From Neoasaia chiangmaiensis (GTDB taxonomy: Bacteria; Pseudomonadota; Alphaproteobacteria; Acetobacterales; Acetobacteraceae): a stretch of 64,000 nucleotides of DNA. The position numbers were made by a program, and so were the translations under genes. Under the pieces are notes generated by a model. It ran no database searches. It was not told the origin of the DNA and saw nothing but the letters and a program-made list of their open reading frames with translations. Of this stretch, positions 34,877 through 43,896 are shown in pieces. Each line of letters opens with the position of its first letter. Within the stretch, counting starts at the first letter, position 1. The DNA lies in contig NZ_CP014691.1 in assembly GCF_002005465.1 (NCBI RefSeq), forward strand, positions 2,568,501 to 2,632,500, in the 5' to 3' direction.

Positions 34877-36064
34877 ATGAAGTTTTCTCGCAGCACCTTG
34901 GCCGCTTCCGTCGGCGTGGCGGTCATGGCCGGGATTTCCGCTTTCGGCAGCGCCATGGCGCAGACGTCTGCGCCCCCCGCGCCGAATGCCGTGCAGACCA
35001 TTCCCGGCATGCCGCCGGTCATCGATCCGCGCAACATCTACAGCGAGACGAAAGCGGGCAACATCTCGCCGGCCATCGCGGGTGACCCGGCGCGTGTCTA
35101 TGTGCCGAACCTTCGCGGCAATAGCGTCTCGGTCATCGATCCGGCATCTTTCATGGTCGTGGATACCTTCAAGGTCGGTCGCAGCCCGCAGCACGTGGTG
35201 CCGAGCTGGGACCTGCGCACCCTGTGGGTCACGAACAACTCCGAGGGGCGTAGCGACGGCAGCCTGACGCCGATCGATCCGCACACGGCCAGGCCCGGGC
35301 CCGCCGTTGCGGTGGACGATCCGTACAACATGTATTTCACGCCGGACGGCAAATACGCCATCACGGTCGCCGAAGCGCATGAGCGGCTTGATTTCCGCGA
35401 TCCGCATACGATGGCGCTGATCGGTTCGGTCAATGCACCGCAGTGCAAGGGCATCAATCACGCCGATTTCTCCATCGACGGCCGTTACGCCATCTTCACC
35501 TGCGAATTCGGCGGTTATCTGGCGAAGGTCGATACGGTCAATCGGCAGCTGATCGGGATGCTCAAGCTCTCGAAGGGCGGTATGCCGCAGGACATCCTGA
35601 CCGCGCCGGACGGCCACAAGTTCTATGTGGCCGACATGATGGCGGATGGCGTGTTCGTCGTGGATGGCGACAGCTTCAAGGAAACCGGCTTCATTCCGAC
35701 CGGCATCGGAACGCATGGCGAATACCCGAGCCGTGACGGCACGATGATGTATGTCGCCAATCGCGGTTCGCACAAGGTGCATGGCCATCGCCATGGGCCG
35801 GGCAGCGTGTCGGTCATCGACTTCGCGACGGACAAGGTGGTCAAGACCTGGCCGATTCCCGGCGGCGGCAGCCCGGACATGGGCAATGTCAGCGCTGACG
35901 GTAAGCTGCTGTGGCTTTCGGGCCGGTTCGACGATGTCGTGTACGCGATCGACACCGATACGGGCGCGATGCGCGTCATCCCTGTCGGCGCGGAGCCGCA
36001 TGGCCTGACCGTCTGGCCGCAGCCGGGCCGGTACAGTGTGGGTCATACCGGCATTCTCCGGTAA
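34877..36064 (+). CDS. Secreted YVTN/YncE-like beta-propeller protein
   Basis: The 395-residue protein starts with a Sec signal peptide (about residues 1-28, ending AMA). The remainder is a repeat of beta-propeller blades with the YVTN pattern: VYVPNLRGNSVSVIDPAS, LWVTNNSEGR, KFYVADMMADGVFVVDGD and MMYVANRGSH. It is also rich in His near HKVHGHRHGPG. Such proteins bind DNA, metals or cofactors, or serve as redox partners in the periplasm. GGAGCAGGT precedes the ATG. A strong terminator follows directly, so it and the creatininase-like gene form a closed two-gene unit. Confidence 0.9.
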   Translation: MKFSRSTLAASVGVAVMAGISAFGSAMAQTSAPPAPNAVQTIPGMPPVIDPRNIYSETKAGNISPAIAGDPARVYVPNLRGNSVSVIDPASFMVVDTFKVGRSPQHVVPSWDLRTLWVTNNSEGRSDGSLTPIDPHTARPGPAVAVDDPYNMYFTPDGKYAITVAEAHERLDFRDPHTMALIGSVNAPQCKGINHADFSIDGRYAIFTCEFGGYLAKVDTVNRQLIGMLKLSKGGMPQDILTAPDGHKFYVADMMADGVFVVDGDSFKETGFIPTGIGTHGEYPSRDGTMMYVANRGSHKVHGHRHGPGSVSVIDFATDKVVKTWPIPGGGSPDMGNVSADGKLLWLSGRFDDVVYAIDTDTGAMRVIPVGAEPHGLTVWPQPGRYSVGHTGILR

Positions 36065-36071
36065 TGCCCTG

Positions 36072-36099
36072 GCCGCCCGTTCACACGGGCGGCTTTTTT
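36072..36099 (+). terminator. Rho-independent terminator after the beta-propeller gene
   Basis: A perfect 9-bp stem (36072-36080 with 36085-36093) around a TCAC loop is followed by six T. It lies 8 bp after the beta-propeller stop and just before the convergent nitroreductase stop. Confidence 0.9.
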
Positions 36100-36100
36100 G

Positions 36101-36916
36101 TTATTTCAGCGGAAAACCCAGCCTGGCCAGCGTCGCGCGCATGGTGTCACGACCGTGCAGCCCGGCCACCGTGGCGATACGATCGATCATGGTGCGTGAC
36201 CATGCGCGGGATGGCAGGTTCTGCTCCCGCTGGAAGGCGTCGGCATCGCGATCGTATTGGGCGATCAGGCCGTTCTCGCCTTGCGGATCGTATTGTTCCC
36301 GGTGCAGGACGCAGGCCTGAGGCAGGCGCGGCTTGATGGACGCCGGATGCGCCATATCGGGATAGCCGACGCAGAGTCCGAAGGCCGGAAAGGCGAGCGG
36401 CGGCAGGCCGAGTTCGGCGGCCACAGCTTCGGGATGGTTGCGCAGCCCGCCGATATAGACGGTGCCGAGCCCCATGCCCTCCAGCGCCACGGTGGCATTC
36501 TGGGCGGCCAGCGCGGCGTCGATCAGCGAGGTCATGAAGGATTCGGTGTAATCGAGCGCTTCGTGTGTCTGTCCTTCCGCCGTGGCGAGGCGCGCCAGCC
36601 GGGACAGGTCCGCGATCCACACGAGGAACAGCGGCGCAACGGTGATGTGCTTCTGATTGCCGCCCAGCGTTGCCAGACGCTTACGACGCGCCTGATCCTT
36701 GACGGCGATCACGCTCCAGCTCTGAAGATTGCTCGATGTCGCTGCCGACTGTGCGGCGGCAATCGCAGCAGGAAGCGCGTGCTCCGGCAGCGGGTCCGGC
36801 CGATAGGCGCGCACGGAGCGATGGCTCATCAGCGCGCGCAGAACGGGACTATCCGGCAGGTCCATCGGCGCCGGATGGCGATAGCGGGCCTGCCAGAGAG
36901 CGTCCACCGATGTCAT
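36101..36916 (-). CDS. NfsA/NfrA-like nitroreductase-family NAD(P)H oxidoreductase
   Basis: The 271-residue protein has the FMN-binding nitroreductase features: [16 protein letters not shown] with the SxRxY phosphate-binding start, [17 protein letters not shown], and [19 protein letters not shown]. The C-terminal [10 protein letters not shown] helix is seen in NfsA-type enzymes. It reduces nitro compounds, flavins or quinones in the cytoplasm. Its start overlaps the apt stop by 4 bp, so it is the last gene of the minus-strand set that includes apt. Confidence 0.9.
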   Translation of the reverse strand: MTSVDALWQARYRHPAPMDLPDSPVLRALMSHRSVRAYRPDPLPEHALPAAIAAAQSAATSSNLQSWSVIAVKDQARRKRLATLGGNQKHITVAPLFLVWIADLSRLARLATAEGQTHEALDYTESFMTSLIDAALAAQNATVALEGMGLGTVYIGGLRNHPEAVAAELGLPPLAFPAFGLCVGYPDMAHPASIKPRLPQACVLHREQYDPQGENGLIAQYDRDADAFQREQNLPSRAWSRTMIDRIATVAGLHGRDTMRATLARLGFPLK

Positions 36917-37464
36917 TCGGCGTACTGGATCAGACTGTGCAGGGGTGTGTCGAGCTTGTCACGGCCACCCAGGGCGGTCAGTTCGATCATCACCGAGGCA
37001 CCGACGACGTTCGCGCCGACCTTGCGCAATAACTGGACGGAGGCTGCCAGCGTGCCGCCGGTGGCCAGCAGATCGTCCAGCACGACGACGCGCTGGCCCG
37101 GCTTGATGGCATCGGACTGGATGTGCAGCGTATCCTGACCGTATTCCAGACCGTAGCTCAGCGATACCGTGTCGCCCGGCAGCTTGCCCGGCTTGCGCAG
37201 CATGACGAAACCGCAGCCCAGACGCTGCGCCAGCGGTGCTGCCGTCAGAAAGCCGCGGCTCTCGATCCCGGCGAGCAGATCGGGCTGCCACGGCGCGATG
37301 GCACGGGCGAGGCGGGCGGTCGCGACCTGCCAGGCATCCGCATTCCGCAGCAGCGTGGAGATATCGTAGAAGAGGATGCCGGGCTTGGGGAAATCCGGCA
37401 CTTCGCGGATGTATTTCTTGAGGTCGAGCTCGGGCTGTTCGCCGGGCTTGGTGCTGGAGAGCAT
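36913..37464 (-). CDS. apt: Adenine phosphoribosyltransferase
   Basis: From the ATG at 37464 the enzyme has 183 residues, close to the usual 170-185. The N-terminal [20 protein letters not shown], the [12 protein letters not shown] segment and the PRPP loop [13 protein letters not shown] are all standard for Apt. It salvages adenine to AMP. The stop overlaps the nitroreductase start by 4 bp. A longer frame upstream lacks support. The orphan receiver gene lies 88 bp upstream on the same strand. Confidence 0.95.
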   Translation of the reverse strand: MLSSTKPGEQPELDLKKYIREVPDFPKPGILFYDISTLLRNADAWQVATARLARAIAPWQPDLLAGIESRGFLTAAPLAQRLGCGFVMLRKPGKLPGDTVSLSYGLEYGQDTLHIQSDAIKPGQRVVVLDDLLATGGTLAASVQLLRKVGANVVGASVMIELTALGGRDKLDTPLHSLIQYAE

Positions 37465-37552
37465 GTCCTTGCCTGTCCAATCGTCCAGTGGGTTTTGGAA
37501 ATTCGTTTCAGGCTCTAGCGGGTCAGGCGCATGCTGGCAAATATGGGCGCGT

Positions 37553-37912
37553 TCAACCCTGTGCCGTGGCAATGGCCGTCAGAAGCGCGGCGCGGCGGAA
37601 CGGCTTGGCCAGGCAGGCGGCATGCGGCAGGTCAGGCGGGGGCGTTGCATCGTCATCGTATTCGCCGGAGATCAGCACGGCCGGCAGGGTGGGCAGTTCC
37701 TGCCGCAGGGTGCGGACAAGGTCGGCGCCGTTGATCCCGCCCGGCAGATTGAGATCGGTCACGATCAGTGCGGGTGCTGTGTCCGCGGCGATCGCCAGGG
37801 CTGTTGCGCCATCGGCGGCGCGGCGCACCTGATGACCGTCGGCTGTCAGCACGGTCTCGACGATCAGGGCGATCGAATCGTCGTCTTCCACGAGAAGGGC
37901 CAGGCGGCTCAT
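37553..37912 (-). CDS. Orphan single-domain response regulator (CheY-like)
   Basis: At 119 residues this is a receiver domain with no output domain. The acidic pocket is Glu9-Asp10-Asp11, the phospho-acceptor is Asp53 in VTDLNLPGG, Ser82 is the switch Thr/Ser, and Lys103 lies in LAKPF. Such proteins relay or sink phosphate in a two-component pathway. No histidine kinase is in the window. It lies 13 bp after the Bcr/CflA transporter gene, so they are likely cotranscribed. Confidence 0.9.
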   Translation of the reverse strand: MSRLALLVEDDDSIALIVETVLTADGHQVRRAADGATALAIAADTAPALIVTDLNLPGGINGADLVRTLRQELPTLPAVLISGEYDDDATPPPDLPHAACLAKPFRRAALLTAIATAQG

Positions 37913-37925
37913 GACCTATGCTCCC

Positions 37926-39266
37926 TCAATGCGCCGTATTGGCGTGTTCCATCGCTTCCTCGATCTCCGGCGGCAGATGGGGGCGGAAGACGGCAAAGAA
38001 GCCCATCATCAGGGCGGCGAACAGCATCAGGGCCGCCATCGGCGCAGGGGTATCGGAAGGCAGCAGACCGATGGCCGTGCTGGCGAGCGACCCGAGCGCA
38101 TATTGCAGCGTCCCGGCGAAAGCGGAGGCGCTGCCTGCGTATTGCGGTTGATTGGACAGGGCGCCCACCATCGCATTCGGGCCGATGATGCCGGTCGTGC
38201 CAAGGGTGATCATCATGCAACCGACGATCGGCAGCAGCATGATCTTGCGGATCTGGTGTGTCTCGGGGCTGGGATACTGTTCGCCCAGCATCACGACCAC
38301 GAGCAGGGCGATTGCTCCCACGATGGCGATGGCCAGCGCAATGCCCAGCAGCCGCCCGGCGCTGACGCGCCCGACCAGCGCCCCGTTGATCTGCGATGCG
38401 CCAATCATGCAGACGGCGAACAGCCCGAACAACATGCCGTAATGGGCGGGCGTGAAGCCGAAGATATGCTCGAACACCGTGGGCGCGGCCGTCAGGTAGG
38501 TGAAGGAGAGGAAGCCGCTGAAACCCCAGATCATGCCATTGGTGATGAAGCTGCGGTCACGCGCGATGCCTGTATAGCGGTGCAGCAGGGACAGCGGGCG
38601 CAACTCGCGCCGTGCTTCCGGTCGGAGTGTTTCAGGGAAGATGCGCAGCAGAAGCAACACGCAGATGCCGCCATAGCCGGCGGACACCCAGAAGATCGCG
38701 CGCCAGCTGATATAGTCGAGCGCCATGCCGCCGAGCATCGGCGCCAGGATCGGTACCACGCCCTGGATCAGGATCAGCTTGGACATCAGCTTGGCGGCAG
38801 CATTGCCGGACGACAGGTCACGCACGCAGGCGCTGGGAATGACGATGGATGCCGAGGCGGCAATTGCCGCCAGCAGCCGGAAACCGCACATCTCCCACAG
38901 GCTTGTGGACATCGCGCAGCCAACGCTGCCGATCGTGTAGACGAGCATGCCGAGCAGCATCGGAATTCGGCGACCGAAGCGATCCGAGAGCGGACCCATC
39001 GAGATCTGCCCGATGGCCAGCCCGATCATCCACGCGGAAAGCGTCATGCCCGCCGAGCCGGAGGCCGCGTGCAGCGAACGCTCCAGTGCCGGGAAGGCCG
39101 GCAGGTAGATATCGGTCGAAACCGGGCCGACGGCTGTCAGGAAGCCCAGCAGAATGGGCAACCATGACGGCATTGCCGGATTGGCTGTCGTGTCCGCGCC
39201 GGGACGCGTGCTGGCTGCCGGCGGTTCCTGGGATGCGGTCAGAGTGATCCCGTCGGGAGAGGCCAT
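37926..39266 (-). CDS. Bcr/CflA-family multidrug MFS transporter
   Basis: The ATG at 39266 has CAGGAGTG just upstream and gives 446 residues with 12 membrane helices. The drug:H+ antiporter-1 (DHA1) Bcr/CflA features are PVSTDIYLPAFPALERSL in helix 1, GPLSDRFGRRIPMLLGM as the loop 2-3 motif, and RLLAAIAASASIVI around helix 4. It exports drugs or small metabolites across the inner membrane. It heads a minus-strand set with a receiver protein, apt and a nitroreductase. Confidence 0.9.
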   Translation of the reverse strand: MASPDGITLTASQEPPAASTRPGADTTANPAMPSWLPILLGFLTAVGPVSTDIYLPAFPALERSLHAASGSAGMTLSAWMIGLAIGQISMGPLSDRFGRRIPMLLGMLVYTIGSVGCAMSTSLWEMCGFRLLAAIAASASIVIPSACVRDLSSGNAAAKLMSKLILIQGVVPILAPMLGGMALDYISWRAIFWVSAGYGGICVLLLLRIFPETLRPEARRELRPLSLLHRYTGIARDRSFITNGMIWGFSGFLSFTYLTAAPTVFEHIFGFTPAHYGMLFGLFAVCMIGASQINGALVGRVSAGRLLGIALAIAIVGAIALLVVVMLGEQYPSPETHQIRKIMLLPIVGCMMITLGTTGIIGPNAMVGALSNQPQYAGSASAFAGTLQYALGSLASTAIGLLPSDTPAPMAALMLFAALMMGFFAVFRPHLPPEIEEAMEHANTAH

Positions 39267-39412
39267 ATGGCACTCCTGCTGGATGGCGATGCGATAGGGC
39301 ACGCGACGTCCCTCGTCCGGGGAGCGGCGTGCAACCGTTCAGATTCTGGTCATGGTGTCTGGACACCTATAGTACGGCTTCGAAGCGTCAGATAACGCAA
39401 CCCACGAGTTTT

Positions 39413-40156
39413 TCAATTAACTTTTTCGTCTAACTTCGCGTCGACATCGGTGGTGGACCCGAGTGCGCCGACGAAGGCGGGGTTCTGCCGGCGTGCCCGC
39501 TTCAGCAACACAATGCCGAGAAGCGAGGAGATCGCGAACAGGGCAATGCCGAGAAGCATCTGGCTGGTATGGTCGATTCGTGCGCCAGCGCCGATGAGAA
39601 CGAAGACCAGATTCTGGGGCAGCGCACCCAGCAGGGTGGCGAAGGTAAAGGACAGGACCGGCACACCGTAGAGCCCGGCGGCCATTGTCACCATCAGCGC
39701 CGAGCCGATCGGCATGAGCCGCAGGATGAGCACCGACTGGAACGGCGCGTGGTTGAGCGCATCCCCCACCGGCGCCAGTCGCCCGGCGAAACGGCGCCGC
39801 AGGGCATCGCGACTGCGCGCCCCGCCCAGATGGCGGGTCCAGAGGAAGCCGGCGACGTTGCCGCCGAGCGTTGCCAGCGTCGCCAGGGCCAGCCCGCCAG
39901 GGCCGCCGAACATGATTCCCGCTGCCAGGCAAAGTGCTTGCCGTGGCAGGCCGATGGCGCTGTAGGGGATGCCGATCAGAAGAAGGTAGAGCGCCGCCAT
40001 CGGATCGTGACGCCGCGCCGCGGCGAGATCGAGCAGCATGCGCGTGACGGGCAGGCGGTGCGCCAGGTACAGCAGGATTGCCAGCGCGACGATGGCCACG
40101 AACGGGCGCCACGGCAGGGTGCGGCGCGACCGGGTCATGGGGTCGGGAGGGGGCAC
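39413..40156 (-). CDS. TVP38/TMEM64 (VTT/DedA-like) membrane protein
   Basis: The GTG at 40156 has AAGGAA five bases upstream and gives 247 residues. The VTT domain core is readable: YSAIGLPRQALCLAAGIMFGGPGGLALAT and LRLMPIGSALMVTMAAGLYGVP, which contain the Gly- and Arg-rich re-entrant loops of this family. Four or five membrane helices are likely. DedA/TVP38 proteins act in lipid scrambling and membrane-potential maintenance, but specificity is not readable. The C-terminal tail is charged (DVDAKLDEKVN). Confidence 0.88.
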   Translation of the reverse strand: MPPPDPMTRSRRTLPWRPFVAIVALAILLYLAHRLPVTRMLLDLAAARRHDPMAALYLLLIGIPYSAIGLPRQALCLAAGIMFGGPGGLALATLATLGGNVAGFLWTRHLGGARSRDALRRRFAGRLAPVGDALNHAPFQSVLILRLMPIGSALMVTMAAGLYGVPVLSFTFATLLGALPQNLVFVLIGAGARIDHTSQMLLGIALFAISSLLGIVLLKRARRQNPAFVGALGSTTDVDAKLDEKVN

Positions 40157-40387
40157 ATGCGTTCCTTCAACTGGACGGGCGAACGCTTAACAGGGCACCG
40201 GAAGGAGGCAAAGCGGTATTAATGATGCAGATTGGTAACAGTGCGGGATCGAAAACGTTCCGCGTCTGGCGTAGTCGTTGCGGTGGCAGGGGGAAGATTG
40301 TTAGCGGAAGGGCATTCGGTCAGGACCAGCACGGCCCCACGCGCTGCAATGATTCGACATTGATCTTGCCAAGGAAATTGCTGTTCG

Positions 40388-42844
40388 ATGCCGCTTCGCG
40401 CTTCTCGCACTTGTCTACTGACCTTTCTGGCCGGCACGACGCTGGCGACCTTCGCCCACCCGGCGGCGGCGCAGACGGCGTCTCGCCATCGTGCGCATGC
40501 GCGGCATGCAACGCATGCGCATTCCGCCGCCCGTCCCCCCGTTGCGCCCGCTGCCGTCGCCACGCCGGCGGTCGCCGCTCCGGTCGTGCCGCCGGCACCC
40601 ATGATGGCGCCCGAGCGTGCCGAGGAAGTCTCGGTGACAGGCCGCAGCGCACGCACGCGCCAGCCTGGCGGCGGTCTGATGAAGATCGAAACCGCGCCGA
40701 AAGCCGTGCAGTCCGTTACGCGTGACTTCATCGCCAAGCAGGTGCCTTCCGCCAACGTTCAGCAACTGATCGCGATGATGCCGAGCGTCAACGTGGCGCA
40801 GCAGGACCCGTATGGCCTGCAATCGGGGCAGGTCAATGTGCGTGGTTTCGACCAGAGCGAGATCGGCTGGACGCTGGATGGCGCGCCGTTGAACGATATC
40901 GGCGGTGGTCAGTTCTACGCGAACGAAGTGCTGGAATCCGAGGATCTCGAAACGGTTCAGCTGACGCCGGGGTCGACGAACATCGATAGTCCGGTGGTGA
41001 GCGCTTCGGCGGGTCTGACCGCCATGAGCATGAGCAACCCGACGTCGAAGGCCGGCGGCCTGATGGACGTGTCCTTTGGCTCGTTCGACACGTTCCGCCA
41101 GTTCCTGCGCCTGAATTCGGGGTATATCGGCCATAGCGGCATCCGCGCGATGTTTGCGTTCAGCCATACGAAGGGCAATCACTGGCGCGGCCCGGGACAG
41201 GACGAGAAGTTCCATTACGACTTCAAGGCCGTCAAGGATTTCGAGAACGGCAGCCACACCGGCCTGACCGTCTCCTATAACGACCAGGTCAACGACTTCT
41301 ACCTCAACCCGTCCTACTCGCAGTGGAATACGCTCGGCTACGGCGCGAACTATGCGGCGAACTACGCGCCACAATATGGCGGGTCGCTGGCGGCAGGTGC
41401 CAGCTACTACAAGCTGCACGTCAATCCGTTCCGCAACGTCGTGGCTGTGGTGCCGACCCATATCGTCGTCACGCCGAAGATCTCGATCGAGGATTCGCTG
41501 TATTTCTGGCACGGCATCGGCAACGGCACCGGCGCAAGCACGATCGGCGCTTCACCTTCTCTTGGAACGACGCCGGTCAGGCTTGATCTGAACGGTGCAT
41601 CGCAGGTTCTGGCGCTTTCGCCATCCAACCAGGAGCAGTTCCGCACCGGCAATACGCTGTCGGCGCATTACAAGCCGGACAGCCATCATGATGTCGTGCT
41701 GGGCTGGTGGTATGAATATTCCAACGAATTGCAGTTCTCGCCCTATGGCAAGGTCGATCAGGCCACTGGCAACGCCTACAACATCTGGGGCGTGAACAGC
41801 CAGATTCGCACAACCTCTGGCGAGCCGTACTACGCGCGCAACTTCCTGTCGCTGACGCAGGTGAACATGCTGTTCCTTGGCGACACGATGAAGTATTTCA
41901 ACGACCGCCTGAACATCACCGTCGGCTTCAAGGAGGCGATGATTACGCGTCGCCTTTACAACTATACCCCTGGCACCCAATACAACCGCAACCTGCATAC
42001 GGCCGAGCCTTTGCCGCAGGTGGGGATTGCCTGGAACTTCGACAAGAAGAACCAGATCTACATCGCCGGGAACACCAATTTCAAAACGCCGTCGAATACG
42101 TCACTAGTGGATTACGTCAACACGTCTGGCAAATTCACGCAGTTTGGCGGTCCGTCCCAGCCGGAATACTCGATCGAGGAAGAACTGGGTTATCGCTATA
42201 ACGGTGACTGGCTGATCGGCTCGGTGTCGTTCTTCAATTACAACCTGACGAACCGCCAGCAGAGCCTGAGCTATTACCAGAATGGCGCGCAATACAGCCA
42301 GACGGTCAACGCCGGTGGCCAGACGACGCGTGGCGTGGACGTGCAGCTCAGCACGCGCCCGATCTGGTATCACCTCCGGCCGTATGTGACGTTCGAGTAT
42401 CTTCACTCGACCATCGACAACAATATCCGTGATGGCGCCGATCTTCTGCCGACCAAGGGCAAGATCGCCATTCGTTCGCCCAAGGAACAGGCCGGCCTCG
42501 GCATCGATTACGATGACGGGCATCTGTGGTTCTCGGGTCAGGTCAAGTATGTCGGCAAGCAGTATGCGTCGTTCATGGATGACAACTCCGTGCCGCAATA
42601 CGTCACGAACCAGATCGGCATGGGCTATCGTTTCCACAACTTCGGTTATCTGAAGTCGCCGGAAATCCAGCTGAACATGCAGAACCTGACCGGCGCGAAG
42701 TTCCGCAACGGCATCTACGGCTTCACCACGAACGCGAATGCGGTGAAGGGCGTCTATGGCACGACCATCGCGGCGGGCAGTGCGGCATCGTACTATCTGC
42801 AACCGCCTTTCTCGGCGATGGTCACGCTTTCGACCGGCTTCTGA
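40388..42844 (+). CDS. TonB-dependent outer-membrane receptor with His-rich N-terminal extension
   Basis: The 818-residue protein has a Sec signal peptide (about 1-28, ending PAAAQ) followed by a His/Ala/Arg-rich linker (RHRAHARHATHAHSAARPP). The plug domain begins near residue 80 (EEVSVTGR) and contains VNVRGFDQSEIGWTLDGAPLN. A 22-strand barrel fills the rest, ending in an aromatic Phe. It imports a siderophore, metal complex or other substrate with TonB energy. No classical riboswitch or Fur box was recognised upstream. The receptor stop is directly followed by the convergent ybaK stop. Confidence 0.92.
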   Translation: MPLRASRTCLLTFLAGTTLATFAHPAAAQTASRHRAHARHATHAHSAARPPVAPAAVATPAVAAPVVPPAPMMAPERAEEVSVTGRSARTRQPGGGLMKIETAPKAVQSVTRDFIAKQVPSANVQQLIAMMPSVNVAQQDPYGLQSGQVNVRGFDQSEIGWTLDGAPLNDIGGGQFYANEVLESEDLETVQLTPGSTNIDSPVVSASAGLTAMSMSNPTSKAGGLMDVSFGSFDTFRQFLRLNSGYIGHSGIRAMFAFSHTKGNHWRGPGQDEKFHYDFKAVKDFENGSHTGLTVSYNDQVNDFYLNPSYSQWNTLGYGANYAANYAPQYGGSLAAGASYYKLHVNPFRNVVAVVPTHIVVTPKISIEDSLYFWHGIGNGTGASTIGASPSLGTTPVRLDLNGASQVLALSPSNQEQFRTGNTLSAHYKPDSHHDVVLGWWYEYSNELQFSPYGKVDQATGNAYNIWGVNSQIRTTSGEPYYARNFLSLTQVNMLFLGDTMKYFNDRLNITVGFKEAMITRRLYNYTPGTQYNRNLHTAEPLPQVGIAWNFDKKNQIYIAGNTNFKTPSNTSLVDYVNTSGKFTQFGGPSQPEYSIEEELGYRYNGDWLIGSVSFFNYNLTNRQQSLSYYQNGAQYSQTVNAGGQTTRGVDVQLSTRPIWYHLRPYVTFEYLHSTIDNNIRDGADLLPTKGKIAIRSPKEQAGLGIDYDDGHLWFSGQVKYVGKQYASFMDDNSVPQYVTNQIGMGYRFHNFGYLKSPEIQLNMQNLTGAKFRNGIYGFTTNANAVKGVYGTTIAAGSAASYYLQPPFSAMVTLSTGF

Positions 42845-43336
42845 TCACTCGGCGATCGAATCGACCGTCCAGCCGAAATGCCGGGCGGCCGCCTGCGGTG
42901 CGATCTGGCATTGCAGGCCGCGCCGGCCTCCGTTGACGTAGATCGTTTCATGCTCGAGGGCGCTGGCGTCCAGCATGATCGGCGACGTTTTGCGCTGACC
43001 GAACGGGCTGATGCCGCCGGTCTTGTAACCCGTCAGGCGTTCGGCATCGGCAGGTGCCATCATGGAAGCCGATTTGCCGCCTTGCAGGGCGGCGACCTTC
43101 TTCAATGCCAGCCGTTTGTTCGACGGCACGATCAGGCAGGCCGGGCGTGTTTTGTCGATCAGTACCATCAGCGTTTTGAAGACCTGCTCTGGCGGTGCGC
43201 CGAGAGCTTCCGCGGCCTGCAGGCCCTTGGCGCTGGCGTCGGCATCATATTCGTGGGCGTGAAGCGTGTAGGCGAGCCCGGCCTGATCCAGCAGGCTGGT
43301 CGCCGGCGTGGCGCCGCTTACAGGTTTCTTGGACAT
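42845..43336 (-). CDS. ybaK: Cys-tRNA(Pro)/Cys-tRNA(Cys) deacylase YbaK
   Basis: The 163-residue protein shows the YbaK/EbsC core: ATSLLDQAGLAYTLHAHEYD, PEQVFKTLMVLID with the catalytic-site Lys, and LTGYKTGGISPFGQRK. It hydrolyses mischarged aminoacyl-tRNA, mainly Cys-tRNA(Pro). It lies 13 bp downstream of the Lrp-family regulator, probably on its transcript. Confidence 0.93.
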   Translation of the reverse strand: MSKKPVSGATPATSLLDQAGLAYTLHAHEYDADASAKGLQAAEALGAPPEQVFKTLMVLIDKTRPACLIVPSNKRLALKKVAALQGGKSASMMAPADAERLTGYKTGGISPFGQRKTSPIMLDASALEHETIYVNGGRRGLQCQIAPQAAARHFGWTVDSIAE

Positions 43337-43349
43337 ATTTTCTCCGGCA

Positions 43350-43778
43350 TCAGTTTCGCGCGCGCTTGGTGGACAGAATCATGGCCGAGTGCGTGCGCTG
43401 GACACCGTCGATCGCGCCGATGGCGTCGATCGCGCGGTCCAGGCTCTCGGGACTTTCCGCGCCGAGCAGGGCCATGAGATCGAATGAACCGCTGACGGCA
43501 TGCAATTCGCGCAGCCCGTCCACCGCACGCAGATCGCGTTCCACCTGTATGGCATGGCGTGGGGTGAGCGTAATCATGACGAAAGCGCGCACACGATCGG
43601 CGATGGCCGGTTCGGCGATGGTGTAACCGGTGATCGCCCCCTGACGTTCGAGACGTTCGATCCGGCCCTGCAGGGTCGTGCGCGACATGCCGAGGCGGCG
43701 CGCCAGCGTGGCGGCCGGTTGGCGCGCGTTTTTGCGCAGCAGTTCCAGAAGGGCCTTGTCGAGCGGGTCGTCCGTCAT
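43350..43778 (-). CDS. Lrp/AsnC-family transcriptional regulator
   Basis: From the ATG at 43778 the protein has 142 residues, normal for this family. The helix-turn-helix is LDKALLELLRKNARQPAATLARRLGMSRTTLQGRIERLE, over about residues 5-45. The C-terminal RAM ligand domain follows. Such regulators bind amino acids and often act on a neighbouring gene. Here the divergent gene, 118 bp away, encodes a saccharopine-dehydrogenase-like enzyme. It probably shares a transcript with ybaK. Confidence 0.92.
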   Translation of the reverse strand: MTDDPLDKALLELLRKNARQPAATLARRLGMSRTTLQGRIERLERQGAITGYTIAEPAIADRVRAFVMITLTPRHAIQVERDLRAVDGLRELHAVSGSFDLMALLGAESPESLDRAIDAIGAIDGVQRTHSAMILSTKRARN

Positions 43779-43896
43779 GGCGGCGGAGCCTAGCCGACGC
43801 TTTGACGGAAGAAAACCGTATCCGCCGTCGATCTGCCGGTTGAGCCTCGTCGCTACGCTTGCAGAACATTGCATATTCATCAGGAAGGACAGGCAT

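Noticed and set aside
34049-36064. Mycofactocin or PQQ biosynthesis cluster
   Set aside because: No MftA/MftC or PqqA-E-like genes are nearby, and the creatininase-like protein is predicted to be secreted, unlike MftE.
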